A stretch of DNA of 64,000 nucleotides from Limnohabitans sp. (lineage in GTDB: Bacteria; Pseudomonadota; Gammaproteobacteria; Burkholderiales; Burkholderiaceae_C), in NCBI RefSeq assembly GCF_023910625.1, contig NZ_JAAVVW010000003.1, positions 1,674,001 to 1,738,000 on the forward strand. The letters run 5' to 3'. This document shows positions 8,711-23,124 of this stretch, piece by piece. Numbering within the stretch: the stretch's first letter is position 1; the number at the start of each line of letters is the position of its first letter. Position numbers and translations under genes: made by a program. The notes below the pieces were generated by a model. It had not been told where the DNA came from. It made no database searches and saw only the letters and a list, made by a program, of their open reading frames with translations.

Positions 8711-9972
8711 TTGACCCTTTCGATGTCGGCACCCAGTGCGCGCAATTTGGCTTCCATGCGGTCGTAGCCCCGGTCCAGGTGATAGATGCGCTCGACGGTG
8801 GTTTCACCCTCAGCCACCAAGCCGGCAATGACCAGGCAGGCAGAGGCGCGCAAGTCGGTGGCCATCACGGTCGCGCCCGACAACTTTGGCACGCCCTCGA
8901 TCACGGAGACCTTGCCGTCGATCTGGATGTGCGCGCCCAGGCGCACCAGCTCGTTGACGTGCATGAAGCGGTTTTCAAAAATCGTTTCGGTCACTTTGCT
9001 CGCGCCTTGCGAGATGCAGTTGAGCGCCATGAACTGGGCCTGCATGTCGGTCGGAAAACCCGGGTATTCGGTGGTGCGAAAGCTCTGGGCTTTCAAGCGG
9101 CCTTCGGATTTGACACGGATGAAGCCCTCACCGGCTTCGATGGTGGCCCCGGCATCTCGCAGTTTGTCGATGACGGCATCCAGGTGGTCTGCGCGGCCAT
9201 GGCGCATCACCACGTCACCGCCGGTGGCCGCCACGGCACACAGGAATGTGCCCGCCTCGATGCGGTCGGCCACCACTTGGTGCTGAGCGCCGTGCAAGCT
9301 CTGCACACCTTGAATGCGGATGCGGCGTGTGCCGTGGCCTTCGATCTTCGCACCCATTTTGATCAGTAACTCGGCCAGGTCGGGAATTTCAGGCTCTTGC
9401 GCGGCGTTTTCCAGCACCGTCTCGCCTTCGGCCAAGGCGGCGGCCATCATGAAGTTTTCGGTGCCCGTCACTGTCACCATGTCGGTGGTGATGTGCGCAC
9501 CTTTGAGGCGCGTGCGGCCTGCAGGCAAGCTGGCCAGCATGTAGCCATGGTCCACGGTGATCACCGCGCCCATGGCCTGAAGGCCTTTGATGTGTTGGTC
9601 CACCGGACGCGAACCAATCGCGCAACCACCAGGCAAGGACACCTTGGCGTGGCCAAAGCGGGCCAGCAAAGGGCCCAGCGCCAGCACCGAGGCGCGCATG
9701 GTTTTCACCAATTCGTAGGGCGCTTGCGGGTTGTTCAAAGCCCCGGCGTCGAGCGTGACCCGGCCGTCTTCGTGGTGTTCGGCCGTCACGCCCATGTTGC
9801 GGATCAGCTTGAGCATGGTCGAGACGTCTTGCAGGCGCGGCACATTGGCCAGCGTGACGGGTTCGGCGCTCAGCAAAGCGGCGCACAGTTCGGGCAGGGC
9901 CGCGTTTTTGGCACCTGCCACATCGAGTTTGCCTTGCAGGCGCTTGCCGCCGCGAATGATCAGTTTGTCCAT
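8707..9972 (-). CDS. murA: UDP-N-acetylglucosamine 1-carboxyvinyltransferase
   Basis: A 421-residue enzyme of normal length for the first committed step of peptidoglycan synthesis, transferring enolpyruvate to UDP-GlcNAc. The catalytic cysteine, the fosfomycin target, lies in [15 protein letters not shown]. The N-terminal [13 protein letters not shown] and the repeat EPT-fold motifs are present. Its stop overlaps the hisG start. The order BolA-family gene / murA / hisG is common in beta- and gammaproteobacteria. Confidence 0.97.
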   Translation of the reverse strand: MDKLIIRGGKRLQGKLDVAGAKNAALPELCAALLSAEPVTLANVPRLQDVSTMLKLIRNMGVTAEHHEDGRVTLDAGALNNPQAPYELVKTMRASVLALGPLLARFGHAKVSLPGGCAIGSRPVDQHIKGLQAMGAVITVDHGYMLASLPAGRTRLKGAHITTDMVTVTGTENFMMAAALAEGETVLENAAQEPEIPDLAELLIKMGAKIEGHGTRRIRIQGVQSLHGAQHQVVADRIEAGTFLCAVAATGGDVVMRHGRADHLDAVIDKLRDAGATIEAGEGFIRVKSEGRLKAQSFRTTEYPGFPTDMQAQFMALNCISQGASKVTETIFENRFMHVNELVRLGAHIQIDGKVSVIEGVPKLSGATVMATDLRASACLVIAGLVAEGETTVERIYHLDRGYDRMEAKLRALGADIERVK

Positions 9973-10013
9973 GGGTCAGGTCGGTGCGTTGCGGCCCGAA
10001 GGCCTTCGTTTCA

Positions 10014-10253
10014 TTAGGTTTGCGCAGCCCATTCGGCGGGCGTGAATGTTTTCATCGACAAGGCGTGCACCTCGTCGGTGTGCATTTTCTGGCCCAGCGT
10101 GGCGTACACCCGCTGGTGCCGAGCAATGGGGCGCATGCCGGCAAAGGCTTCGGACACCACCACGGCGCTCCAGTGGCGGCCATCGCCATCCACCGTCAGG
10201 TGGGTGCAGTCAAGACCTGCGGCAATGATGGCTTGAAGTTGCTGTGCGTTCAT
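10014..10253 (-). CDS. BolA-family protein (IbaG-like)
   Basis: A 79-residue BolA-fold protein. The family pattern is seen in LTVDGDGRHWSAVVVSEAF and in RHQRVYATLG, which carries the conserved histidine region used with monothiol glutaredoxins to bind Fe-S clusters. It lies between an ABC permease gene and murA, the same neighbourhood as ibaG in Escherichia coli (mla genes / ibaG / murA). Confidence 0.9.
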   Translation of the reverse strand: MNAQQLQAIIAAGLDCTHLTVDGDGRHWSAVVVSEAFAGMRPIARHQRVYATLGQKMHTDEVHALSMKTFTPAEWAAQT

Positions 10254-10259
10254 GGGGGT

Positions 10260-11015
10260 TCAGCTCCGGATTTTGTAGCCGATGCGCAAAAGGTGAAGGG
10301 TCAAGGCACTGATGGCGGCCAGGGCCGTGCCCACCACCGCCAGACTGAGCCAAGGGGAGACATCGCTTTGGCCAAAAAAGCCGTAACGGAAACCGTCGAT
10401 CATGTAGAAAAACGGGTTCAGGTGGCTGAGCTTTTGCCAAAACGGCGGCAGGGAGTGGATGGAGTAAAACACGCCCGACAAAAACGTCATGGGCATGATG
10501 ATGAAGTTCTGGAAGGCGGCCATTTGGTCGAACTTTTCAGCCCACAGCCCCGCGATCACGCCCAATGCGCCCATCATGGCCGCGCCCATGCAGGCGAAGG
10601 CCAAAATCCACAACGGGTTGACGAAAGTGATGTTGACCATCCAGCCGGTGATCACAAACACACCCAGGCCAACGGCCAAGCCCCGCACCACCGAGGAGCC
10701 CACATAGGCCAAAAACCAGCTGCGGTGCGACAGGGGCGTGAGCAGCAAAAACACCAAGCTGCCCATGATCTTGCTTTGCACCAAGCTGGACGAGCTGTTG
10801 GCAAACGCGTTTTGCAGCACGCCCATCATCATCAGGCCCGGCAACAAAAACGAGGTGTAGGCCACGTTGTCATACACCTTGACGTGGTCTTCGAGCACGT
10901 GGCCAAAGATCAGCATGTACAACACCGAGGTGAGCACGGGCGCCCCGACGGTTTGGAAAGCCACTTTCCAAAAGCGCAGGACTTCTTTGTACAACAGTGT
11001 TTGCCAACCCGTCAT
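10260..11015 (-). CDS. ABC-2 type transporter permease
   Basis: A 251-residue inner-membrane protein with about six hydrophobic spans and the ABC-2 pattern (FLLPGLMMMGVLQNAFAN, then SPLSHRSW-like LTPLSHRSWF). It resembles YadH-type permeases. Its start overlaps the stop of the upstream ATPase gene by four bases, so the two form one exporter. The substrate is not known. Confidence 0.9.
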   Translation of the reverse strand: MTGWQTLLYKEVLRFWKVAFQTVGAPVLTSVLYMLIFGHVLEDHVKVYDNVAYTSFLLPGLMMMGVLQNAFANSSSSLVQSKIMGSLVFLLLTPLSHRSWFLAYVGSSVVRGLAVGLGVFVITGWMVNITFVNPLWILAFACMGAAMMGALGVIAGLWAEKFDQMAAFQNFIIMPMTFLSGVFYSIHSLPPFWQKLSHLNPFFYMIDGFRYGFFGQSDVSPWLSLAVVGTALAAISALTLHLLRIGYKIRS

Positions 11016-11947
11016 GCCAAAGCCCCCGAGGCCAATTGTTTGCGGTTCATGACTTCAAGGAACACGTCTTCCAGGTCGGCTTGGCGGATCTCCACATCCT
11101 CCACCACCAAGCCTGCGGTGCGCAGGGTGGCCAGATAATTTTCGATCTCGACCGCGTTGTGCACCGGCAACTGCACGATGCGTCCCGTGACGCGGGCCAT
11201 GGCCGCGACAGCAGGCGGCAAGTCGCCATCCAGCTTGAAGCGCAGCACCTGGCTGGTCGCAGAACGGAGCAAATCTGAGGTGCGTTCTAGCGCTAACAAC
11301 TGGCCGCGCTTGAGCATGGCGATGCGCCCGCACAAGGCTTCGGCTTCTTCCAGGTAATGTGTGGTCAGCAAGACGGTGTGGCCTTGCTTGTTGAGTTTGG
11401 CGATGAAGGCCCACAAGGTCTGGCGCAGCTCCACGTCGACCCCGGCGGTGGGCTCGTCGAGCACGATCACGCGGGGCTTGTGCACCAAGGCTTGCGCCAC
11501 CAGCACACGGCGTTTCATGCCGCCCGAGAGCTGGCGCATGTTGGCACCCGCCTTGTCGGCCAGGCCCAGGCTGTCCAGCAGCTCATCGATCCAGGCCTCG
11601 TTTTTCTTGACGCCAAAATACCCCGACTGGATGCGCAGCGATTCGCGCACGGTGAAAAAAGGGTCAAACACCAACTCTTGTGGCACCACACCCAGCAGTC
11701 GGCGCGCGGCAGCGTAGTCGCTTTGCACGTCGTGGCCATGCACCAAAACACGTCCGGTGCTGGGGCGACTCAAGCCTGCCAAGGTGCTGATGAGGGTGGT
11801 TTTGCCCGCGCCATTGGGGCCCAGCAATCCGAAGAACTCACCCTCCTCCACCTCAAAGCTGATCCGGTCGAGCGCGGTGAATGCGGCTGCGCCTGCCTGC
11901 CTGGCAGGATAGGTTTTGGAAACGGATTGGAAAGAGAGGGCTGGCAT
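11012..11947 (-). CDS. ABC transporter ATP-binding protein
   Basis: A 311-residue ATPase. Walker A is GPNGAGKTT, the signature LSGGMKRR, and Walker B VIVLDEPTAGVD, followed by the switch histidine in TTHYLEEAE. It resembles YadG-type subunits and pairs with the permease that overlaps its 3' end. It is embedded between the Mla lipid-transport genes and murA, which suggests but does not prove an envelope role. Confidence 0.92.
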   Translation of the reverse strand: MPALSFQSVSKTYPARQAGAAAFTALDRISFEVEEGEFFGLLGPNGAGKTTLISTLAGLSRPSTGRVLVHGHDVQSDYAAARRLLGVVPQELVFDPFFTVRESLRIQSGYFGVKKNEAWIDELLDSLGLADKAGANMRQLSGGMKRRVLVAQALVHKPRVIVLDEPTAGVDVELRQTLWAFIAKLNKQGHTVLLTTHYLEEAEALCGRIAMLKRGQLLALERTSDLLRSATSQVLRFKLDGDLPPAVAAMARVTGRIVQLPVHNAVEIENYLATLRTAGLVVEDVEIRQADLEDVFLEVMNRKQLASGALA

Positions 11948-12025
11948 GGAAGAGGGTTATTTTAAGTGCGACCTGCAGAATCCGGGGGCAGCAAGAGGTT
12001 CAGGCCATCCAGGCCTGACACCGGT

Positions 12026-12301
12026 TCAGTCAGCATGCAGCAGCTCAAGCACCCCATAAAGCGCAGCCAATTCACGCAGCCGAGGCGTCATGCCCGCAAT
12101 GTGCAATGCGCTGCCTCTTTGACTGAGCACCCGTCGCAACCCCAAAAGTACCGCCAGCGCCGAAGAATCGAAGTCCACCAGATCCGAGGCATCCAGCACC
12201 ACTTGATGTGGCAAGGCTGCCGGCAATTGCGCGACCCACTGCGCTAGGCAAGCGTTCGCCTGAGCGTGCAGCAATGAGGCGGGCAACTTCAGTGGCGTCA
12301 T
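12026..12301 (-). CDS. mlaB: STAS-domain protein MlaB
   Basis: A 91-residue single STAS domain. DASDLVDFDSSALAVLLGLRR carries the conserved serine region of MlaB/anti-sigma-antagonist-like folds. In the MlaFEDB complex MlaB binds the ATPase MlaF and stabilises it. It starts 11 bases after the corrected mlaC stop. Confidence 0.85.
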   Translation of the reverse strand: MTPLKLPASLLHAQANACLAQWVAQLPAALPHQVVLDASDLVDFDSSALAVLLGLRRVLSQRGSALHIAGMTPRLRELAALYGVLELLHAD

Positions 12302-12312
12302 GGCAAAGAGGC

Positions 12313-12970
12313 TTAAGCCGGTTTGGCGTTGGTCTTGTTGCGTGCAACCAAGCTGGCGATCAAGGCATCAATACCGGCAGCGTTGATCTCTTTGGTGAAC
12401 TTGGTTGCGGTAGGTTTCAACCAACCAAATGCCCACCACGTTCAAGTCGAAAATCATCCACCCCGAGCCCTGACCGGGCGTTTTTTCCAGTCGGTAATCG
12501 AGTTGTATGGGGTCACCCTTGCCACGGACCTCGGTGTTGACCACAAGGTTTTTTTCATCCTGACCACGGCGAAGCGGCTTGACCACCACCACCTGATCGG
12601 TGATTTGACTCAAGGCCCCCGCATAAGTGCGCACCAGCAGGGTTTTGAACTCGTCTTGCAAGCGTTTTTGCTGCTCTGGGCTGGCGCTTCGCCAGGCTGG
12701 GCCAGTGGCCAAAGCGGTCATGCGCCTGAAATTCACATGCGGCATCAACTGGCTGTCCACCAACTGCATGATTTTTTGGATGTCCCCGCTGCGCAGCGCC
12801 TTGTCGGACTTGATGGTGTTCAAGGTTTCATTGGTGATGCGGGCAATGAAGGCGTCGGGTGCCTCTTCGGATGACCACGCTGGCCCCGGCATACCCACCA
12901 ATGCCGTGACACCCGCGACGACAAGCCAGTGACGACGATTCAAAAGAGACAAAGCAGAAAGAGTATCCAT
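12313..12970 (-). CDS. mlaC: Periplasmic phospholipid-binding protein MlaC, frameshift near the 3' end
   Basis: MlaC shuttles phospholipid between outer-membrane MlaA and inner-membrane MlaFEDB. A signal sequence (RRHWLVVAGVTALVGMPGPAWS) leads a domain with ITNETLNTIKSD and GSGWMIFDLNVVGIWLVETYRNQ. After YRNQ an extra A near 12407 sends the frame to an early stop at 12368. Without it the protein continues FTKEINAAGIDALIASLV and ends at 12313 with 218 residues. The insertion resembles those in hisGDC. Confidence 0.88.
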
Positions 12971-13026
12971 GGCTTAACTTTAATAGCAGATCGATAAGTA
13001 AGGCACTATGAAGAGCTGTCACTGTC

Positions 13027-13764
13027 CTAGCGGGAGGCGGGAGGCGTCTCGCTGTAGTCAAAACGCGAGGGCGGGTTGCCATCGTAAATGTCGTTTTGTC
13101 TTTTTTGCAAATAAGCATCTCGCACAAATGAATAGGGGTCCAGTGAGGCAGCCTTGATCGCATCCACGGTTCTGAGCAAGCCAGAGCGCATGTCAACCAG
13201 GCGCACTGCCAACAAGCCGTTGCGGGTTGCTTCGTCGCTCAAACTCTGGGTGACGCTGCCCTGCATGTCGACCGGGAACGCCAAGGCATCGCGCAGGGTA
13301 GAGGGACCAAACAAGGGCAAGACCACATAGGGGCCTGGCTTGACGCCCCAATAGCCCAGTGTTTGTCCGAAGTCTTCACGGCGCTTCTCGATGCCCATTT
13401 CGCTGGCGACATCCAAAATGCCACCCAAACCCATGAAGGTGTTGACATTGATGCGAATGAAGGTTTCGGCCGTGGCCTGCCCCTTGAGCTGCATGGCACT
13501 GTTGGCTATTGACCAGACATCCGCCAAATTGCCCAAAAAGTTGTTCACACCGGTCCGCACCATACTGGGCAACACCTTCACATACAGCTGGGCGGCAGGC
13601 TTGAGCGCGACGGTGTCTATCGCATCGTTGAATTGATAAATGCTGCGGTTCATGGGCTCCCATGGGTCACGGGCATCGGCGCTTTTCACGGTGGCGCAGG
13701 CCTGCAAAAGCAGCAGCATGCCAACACCCAACAACAGGCTAAAACGTCTGGCAATGGCGTTCAT
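13027..13764 (-). CDS. mlaA: Outer-membrane lipoprotein MlaA (VacJ)
   Basis: A 245-residue lipoprotein. The signal peptide ends in the lipobox LLQACAT. The VacJ/MlaA motifs are DPWEPMNRSIYQFND, RTGVNNFLGNL and FGQTLGYWGVKPGPYVVLPL. It extracts phospholipids from the outer leaflet of the outer membrane. Its ATG overlaps the mlaD stop. Inclusion of mlaA in the mlaFEDCB operon is typical of Burkholderiales. Confidence 0.95.
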   Translation of the reverse strand: MNAIARRFSLLLGVGMLLLLQACATVKSADARDPWEPMNRSIYQFNDAIDTVALKPAAQLYVKVLPSMVRTGVNNFLGNLADVWSIANSAMQLKGQATAETFIRINVNTFMGLGGILDVASEMGIEKRREDFGQTLGYWGVKPGPYVVLPLFGPSTLRDALAFPVDMQGSVTQSLSDEATRNGLLAVRLVDMRSGLLRTVDAIKAASLDPYSFVRDAYLQKRQNDIYDGNPPSRFDYSETPPASR

Positions 13765-14237
13765 GGCTTTTGACCTTCTGAGGATTTTTCGGCTTGATTG
13801 AACAAGAATTGGCTGATCAGATTCTCAAGGATCACGGCCGATTGCGTCGATCCAATGCGGTCACCCGCAGACAGGTTTTTCTCTTCGGCGCCGGGTGAAA
13901 TGTCCAGGTATTGCTCACCCAGCAAACCGCTGGTCAGAATTTTCAGCGAGCTGTCCTGCGGAAAAGCGTGCCCGGTTTGCATGGTCAAGGTCACTTTGGC
14001 CTGAAAGGATTCGCCATCGAATTCGATGGTTTTGACGCGCCCGACCACCACGCCCGCACTCTTGACGGCGGCGCCGGGTTTGAGACCGCCAACGTTGTCG
14101 AACTTGGCCGTGACCTCATAGCCCTTGTTGAAGCTCCAGGTCAACAGGTTGGCCGCCTTGAGTGCCAGAAACAGCACGGCAACCGCGCCCAACAAGACAA
14201 ACAAACCCACCCACACATCATTTTTTGAACGTTGCAT
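13761..14237 (-). CDS. mlaD: MCE-domain protein MlaD
   Basis: A 158-residue protein anchored by one N-terminal transmembrane helix (VWVGLFVLLGAVAVLFLALKA) and followed by one MCE domain with FDNVGGLKPGAAVKSAGVVVG. It forms the hexameric periplasmic ring of the MlaFEDB complex. Length is close to the family norm. It lies 10 bases after mlaE. Confidence 0.95.
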   Translation of the reverse strand: MQRSKNDVWVGLFVLLGAVAVLFLALKAANLLTWSFNKGYEVTAKFDNVGGLKPGAAVKSAGVVVGRVKTIEFDGESFQAKVTLTMQTGHAFPQDSSLKILTSGLLGEQYLDISPGAEEKNLSAGDRIGSTQSAVILENLISQFLFNQAEKSSEGQKP

Positions 14238-14247
14238 GCCGTCCTCC

Positions 14248-15030
14248 TCAAATGCTGAACATCATCGCGGTCAGGATGAAATCCAGGCCCAATACCGACA
14301 AAGAAGAAACCACCACACTGCGTGTGGTGGCGCTGGCCACACCTTCGGGCGTGGGCTTGGCCACATAGCCCTGCAGCAAGGCAATAAAGGTCACGGCCAC
14401 GCCGAACACCACGCTTTTGATGATGCCGTTGCCCACATCCTTGAACACGTCGACCCCGCCTTGCATCTGGCTCCAGAACGAACCGGCATCGACCCCGATG
14501 AGCAACACGCCCACCACGTAGCCACCCAAAATGCCCACCGCACTGAACACCGCCGCCAACAAGGGCAAGGCGATGATGCCACCCCAAAAGCGGGGGGCCA
14601 AAATGCGCTGCACCGGGTCCACCGCCATCATTTCCAACGCGGTGAGTTGCTCACCGGCCCGCATGAGACCAATCTCGGCCGTGAGCGAGGCACCGGCCCG
14701 ACCCGCAAACAACAAGGCGGCCACCACAGGCCCCAACTCGCGCACCAGGCTCAGCGCCACCAAGAGGCCCAGCGCCTCGGCCGAGCCATAGCGCTGCAAG
14801 GTGTAATAGCCCTGCAAACCCAGCACAAAGCCCACAAACAGGCCCGACACGGTGATGATGGCCAGCGAGTAATTGCCCAGAAAATGCACCTGGTCGCGCA
14901 CCAGGCCAAAGCGCTTGAGCGCTGCACCGGACATGCCCAGCAACTTGAAAAACAGCCGAGCGGCAAAACCCCAATCGGCCAGCATTTGGCGGGTGGATGC
15001 GCCCAAAGCGCCCAGCAAGTCGGAGATCAT
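14248..15030 (-). CDS. mlaE: Phospholipid transport permease MlaE
   Basis: A 260-residue multi-span inner-membrane permease of the MlaE family. It shows the conserved segment VREL-GPVVAALLFAGRAG followed by AEIGLMRAGEQLTALEMM and DPVQRILAPRFW. Its start overlaps the mlaF stop by four bases. Confidence 0.96.
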   Translation of the reverse strand: MISDLLGALGASTRQMLADWGFAARLFFKLLGMSGAALKRFGLVRDQVHFLGNYSLAIITVSGLFVGFVLGLQGYYTLQRYGSAEALGLLVALSLVRELGPVVAALLFAGRAGASLTAEIGLMRAGEQLTALEMMAVDPVQRILAPRFWGGIIALPLLAAVFSAVGILGGYVVGVLLIGVDAGSFWSQMQGGVDVFKDVGNGIIKSVVFGVAVTFIALLQGYVAKPTPEGVASATTRSVVVSSLSVLGLDFILTAMMFSI

Positions 15031-15845
15031 GCCGACCTCCCGTCGTAGTCTTGCGCCGCTGCAGGTGCGGGGTAGTGAAAGGGCACTGGCCCATCGCTGA
15101 GCGCATGCACAAACTGGTAAATCAAGGGGTCGGTGCTGGCCCGCAGCTCGGCAGGCGTGCCCTGCGCGGCCACACCGCCATGGGCCAGGATGACCACATG
15201 GTCGGCGATCTCAAAAGTCTCGGTCACGTCGTGCGACACCACAATGCTGGTGATGCCCAGGCTGTCGTTGAGGCGGCGAATCAATCGGGCCGCCGTGCCC
15301 AGCGAAATCGGGTCCAGACCGGCAAACGGCTCGTCGTACATGATCAGGTCGGGGTCGAGCGCGATGGCGCGGGCCAAGGCCACTCTGCGGCTCATGCCGC
15401 CAGAAATTTCAGAGGGCCGCAGGTCTCGCGCACCGCGCAAGCCCACCGCATCGAGCTTCATCAGCACGATGTCGCGGATCAGGTCTGGCGACAAACGGGT
15501 GTGTTCGCGCAAGGGAAAAGCCACGTTGTCGAACACGCTCATGTCGGTGAACAAGGCCCCAAACTGAAACAGCATGCCCATGCGGCGGCGCGCGGTATAA
15601 AGCTCGGCTTGTCGCATGGACGTGATGTCATGGCCGTCAAACAGCAATTGGCCTGCGCTGGCACGGATCTGGCCACCGATCAAGCGCAAGACCGTGGTCT
15701 TGCCCCCCCCCGACACCCCCATCAGGGCCGTGACTTGGCCACGCGGCACATTGAAGCTGAGGTTCTTCAAAATGACACGGTCGCCGTACCCAAACGTCAG
15801 GTCGTGCAATTCAACAAGTGGCTGTGAGGTGGACGAGGTCTGCAT
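15027..15845 (-). CDS. mlaF: Phospholipid transport ATPase MlaF
   Basis: A 272-residue ABC ATPase. Walker A is GVSGGGKTT, the signature EISGGMSRR, Walker B LIMYDEPFAGLD, and the switch His is in VVSHDV. It powers MlaE. The only plausible ATG (15845) lies one base after the T-tract of the gltBD terminator, leaving no room for a normal ribosome-binding site. Internal starts would cut into the ATPase fold. Expression may depend on read-through or on an unusual initiation. Confidence 0.95.
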   Translation of the reverse strand: MQTSSTSQPLVELHDLTFGYGDRVILKNLSFNVPRGQVTALMGVSGGGKTTVLRLIGGQIRASAGQLLFDGHDITSMRQAELYTARRRMGMLFQFGALFTDMSVFDNVAFPLREHTRLSPDLIRDIVLMKLDAVGLRGARDLRPSEISGGMSRRVALARAIALDPDLIMYDEPFAGLDPISLGTAARLIRRLNDSLGITSIVVSHDVTETFEIADHVVILAHGGVAAQGTPAELRASTDPLIYQFVHALSDGPVPFHYPAPAAAQDYDGRSA

Positions 15846-15846
15846 G

Positions 15847-15878
15847 AAAAAAACAAGAGCCGGATTGTCCGGCTCTTG
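15847..15878 (-). terminator. Intrinsic terminator after gltBD
   Basis: On the minus strand a 10-base stem (CAAGAGCCGG / CCGGCTCTTG) with a 5-base loop is followed by seven T's (15853-15847). It lies 72 bases after the gltD stop and directly before mlaF. Confidence 0.9.
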
Positions 15879-15950
15879 TGATGGTAATGACTGCGTAATG
15901 GTTCGGTGTCATCAAGGGCAAATCAGGGATTTTACCTAGAACCCCGAAGG

Positions 15951-17432
15951 TCACCGGGGCAATTCACTCGCCCCCATCAGGAACTCGTCCACTGCGCGTG
16001 CGGCCTGGCGTCCTTCGCGGATGGCCCAGACCACCAGCGACTGACCACGGCGCATGTCGCCAGCGGCAAACACCTTGGGCACGTTGGTGGCGTAACCGCC
16101 TGTGAAGTCGGTGCTGGCTTTGGCGTTGCCACGGGCGTCCTTGTCGATGCCAAAGGCGTCGAGCACGGTGGCCACCGGGTTGGTGAAACCCATGGCCAGC
16201 AAAACCATGTCGGCTTTGTATTCTTTCTCGGTGCCAGGCACTTCGACCATCTTGCCGTCTTTGAATTCGACATGCACCGTGGTCAATCCGGTGACTTTGC
16301 CTTTTTCACCGATGAAAGCCTTGGTGGAAATGGCAAATTCACGTTGCAACAGGCCTTTTTCGGCGCTCTCGTCGTGGCTGGAGCTGGTGCGCAGCTTCAT
16401 GGGCCAATAAGGCCAGACCAGCGCCTTGTTTTCTTTTTCGGGGGGCTCAGGCATCACCTCGAACTGGGTCACGCTGACCGCGCCGTGGCGCGTGCTGGTG
16501 CCCACGCAGTCGCTGCCGGTGTCGCCACCACCGATCACGATGACGTTTTTAGCGTCGGCACGCAACTGGCCCTTGACCTTGTCGCCCGCATTGACCTTGT
16601 TTTGCTGGGGCAAGAATTCCATCGCGAAATGGATGCCTTCGAGGTCGCGGCCGGGCACAGGCAGGTCACGGGACTGCTCGGAGCCCCCTGTGAGCAACAC
16701 AGCGTCGAAGTCCTTTTTGAGTTGCTCGGCGCTGATGGTTTCCTTGGCCCAGTTGGTGACCTTGGAATCTTTGGGCCACTCGCCGACCAGCACGCTGGTG
16801 CGGATCTTCACGCCTTCGGCTTGAAGCTGCTGCACTCGGCGGTCGATGTGCGTCTTTTCCATCTTGAAATCAGGAATGCCATAGCGCAGCAAGCCGCCCA
16901 CGCGGTCGTTCTTCTCGAACAAGGTCACGTCGTGGCCCGCACGCGCGAGCTGTTGCGCTGCGGCCAGACCGGCAGGGCCTGCACCGATGATGGCCACGGT
17001 TTTGCCGGTCTTGACTTTGGCAGGACGGGGCGTGACCCAGCCTTCAGCCCAAGCGCGGTCGATGATGGCGTGCTCGATCGACTTGATGCCCACGGCATCG
17101 TCGTTGAAGTTGACCACGCAAGCCGCTTCGCAGGGCGCGGGGCAGATGCGGCCGGTGAACTCGGGGAAGTTGTTGGTGCTGTGCAGCACCTCGATCGCGT
17201 TCTTCCAGTCGCCTTCAAACACCAGGTTGTTGAAGTCCGGAATGATGTTGTTGACCGGGCAGCCGTTGTTGCAAAACGGTGTGCCGCAGTCCATGCAGCG
17301 CGCCGCTTGGGTTTTGGATTGCTCTTCGGTCAAACCGATCACGAATTCGCCGTAATTTTTGAGGCGCTCGGAGACCGGCTTGTAGCCTTCTTCGATGCGC
17401 TCAAATTCCATGAAGCCAGTGATTTTTCCCAT
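15951..17432 (-). CDS. gltD: Glutamate synthase [NADPH] small subunit
   Basis: A 493-residue flavoprotein that passes electrons from NADPH to GltB. The N-terminal cysteine clusters ([14 protein letters not shown] and CPAPCEAAC) hold 4Fe-4S centres. FAD binds at [13 protein letters not shown] and NADPH at [10 protein letters not shown]. The C-terminal [18 protein letters not shown] is the usual end motif. It starts 30 bases after gltB. Confidence 0.97.
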   Translation of the reverse strand: MGKITGFMEFERIEEGYKPVSERLKNYGEFVIGLTEEQSKTQAARCMDCGTPFCNNGCPVNNIIPDFNNLVFEGDWKNAIEVLHSTNNFPEFTGRICPAPCEAACVVNFNDDAVGIKSIEHAIIDRAWAEGWVTPRPAKVKTGKTVAIIGAGPAGLAAAQQLARAGHDVTLFEKNDRVGGLLRYGIPDFKMEKTHIDRRVQQLQAEGVKIRTSVLVGEWPKDSKVTNWAKETISAEQLKKDFDAVLLTGGSEQSRDLPVPGRDLEGIHFAMEFLPQQNKVNAGDKVKGQLRADAKNVIVIGGGDTGSDCVGTSTRHGAVSVTQFEVMPEPPEKENKALVWPYWPMKLRTSSSHDESAEKGLLQREFAISTKAFIGEKGKVTGLTTVHVEFKDGKMVEVPGTEKEYKADMVLLAMGFTNPVATVLDAFGIDKDARGNAKASTDFTGGYATNVPKVFAAGDMRRGQSLVVWAIREGRQAARAVDEFLMGASELPR

Positions 17433-17462
17433 GATGCTATTCCTTCACTCTTGACGTTCGGC

Positions 17463-22163
<4,701 letters not shown>

Positions 22164-22230
22164 GGGCGCTCCTAAGGGTTTTCACGCAGACCGAGGAGTG
22201 TAGTGCACTGCAGCATCCATGCCAAACTTT

Positions 22231-22255
22231 TTAATTGGGGTCAGATCCCAATTAA
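22231..22255 (+). repeat. Left palindrome flanking the RAYT gene
   Basis: The arms TTAATTGGG and CCCAATTAA enclose a 7-base loop GTCAGAT. The 25 bases are the exact reverse complement of 23021-23045. A related shorter copy (AATTAATTGGGGACAGATT) lies at about 22278-22296, next to the transposase stop. These are REP-like substrates of the kind associated with RAYT enzymes. Confidence 0.8.
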
Positions 22256-22295
22256 TTTGGCTTTTGGCTCGAGTTTGAATTAATTGGGGACAGAT

Positions 22296-22993
22296 TCAAC
22301 TGGCCGTCTTTTTGGCAGGCCGCCCCGCCTTGCCCGGTAGCAGCCGCCGCGTCGTGTTTTGCTGCAACTCCCCCACAAAATCGGCCGAACCCAGCGTCCA
22401 GCCCGACAGCGCGCTTTGGGTCAGTTGCTGTTTCTCTGACTGCACTAAGCCCGACTGCACCAACTCGGCATAAGCAGCCTCGCGGGCAAATGGCGTGTTG
22501 CCCAAGCCCCAAAACAGCGCATGCGGCGTCACCCATTTGTCGCTCAACTGCCCAATACAGTGCCTGTGACTGGACCATTTGAAGTCGGCAGCCTGCCCAA
22601 CCATGCCCGCCCGCACCGGGTTCAGGTCGATGTAAACCATGCACGCCAAAAGATAGCGCTCACTCTCAATCAAGTTGCTGCGGTAGCGCCCTTCCCATAA
22701 GGTGCCGGTGCGCTTGATGCCGCAAATTGAAATAGCGCACATAGGCCCGCCCCACCGCCTGCATCATCTGCGGCAGGCCATCGTCTGTTTCAGGCGTGAG
22801 CAGCAAATGAAAGTGGTTGTCCATGATCACGTAAGCATGGATGGCCACCTTGAAAGTTTGCGCATGCTCTTGCCACAAGCGCCAGCAAACGCTCACGGTC
22901 CGCATCGTCGCGCACGATGTCCTGGCGGTCATTGCCGCGCTGAATGACGTGGTGCGGGTAAGCGGCAACGGTGAGGCGGGGCTGGCGGGCCAT
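22296..22993 (-). CDS. REP-associated tyrosine transposase (RAYT), two frameshifts
   Basis: A Y1-type transposase of the IS200/IS605-related TnpA_REP family. In order: MARQPRLTVAAYPHHVIQRG, then HAYVIMDNHFHLLLTPE with the HUH metal site, RAYVRYFNLRH, and RTGTLWEGRYRSNLIESE followed by YIDLNPVRAGMV. They fall in three frames. Removing one T near 22882 and one A near 22720 gives 231 residues. Both changes are single extra bases. The C-terminal tail (GRPAKKTAS) is basic. Such enzymes mobilise short REP palindromes, and two lie just outside this gene. Confidence 0.85.
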
Positions 22994-23020
22994 GGGGAAC
23001 TCCCGGAAGAAAACGCCAGT

Positions 23021-23045
23021 TTAATTGGGATCTGACCCCAATTAA
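23021..23045 (+). repeat. Right palindrome flanking the RAYT gene
   Basis: TTAATTGGG, loop ATCTGAC, then CCCAATTAA: the exact inverted copy of 22231-22255. A degenerate third copy with CGGGGTCAGATCCG lies at 23059-23072. Confidence 0.8.
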
Positions 23046-23124
23046 ATAATCGAATAATCGGGGTCAGATCCGAATTAAAGCCAAGGCGACAAGGCGTCGT
23101 TGTTGTTTTGCTTATGCTGGTGGC

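Noticed and set aside
22252-22644. Separate hypothetical gene beside the RAYT end
   Set aside because: It is an out-of-frame reading of the RAYT 3' part, whose correct frame holds YIDLNPVRAGMV.
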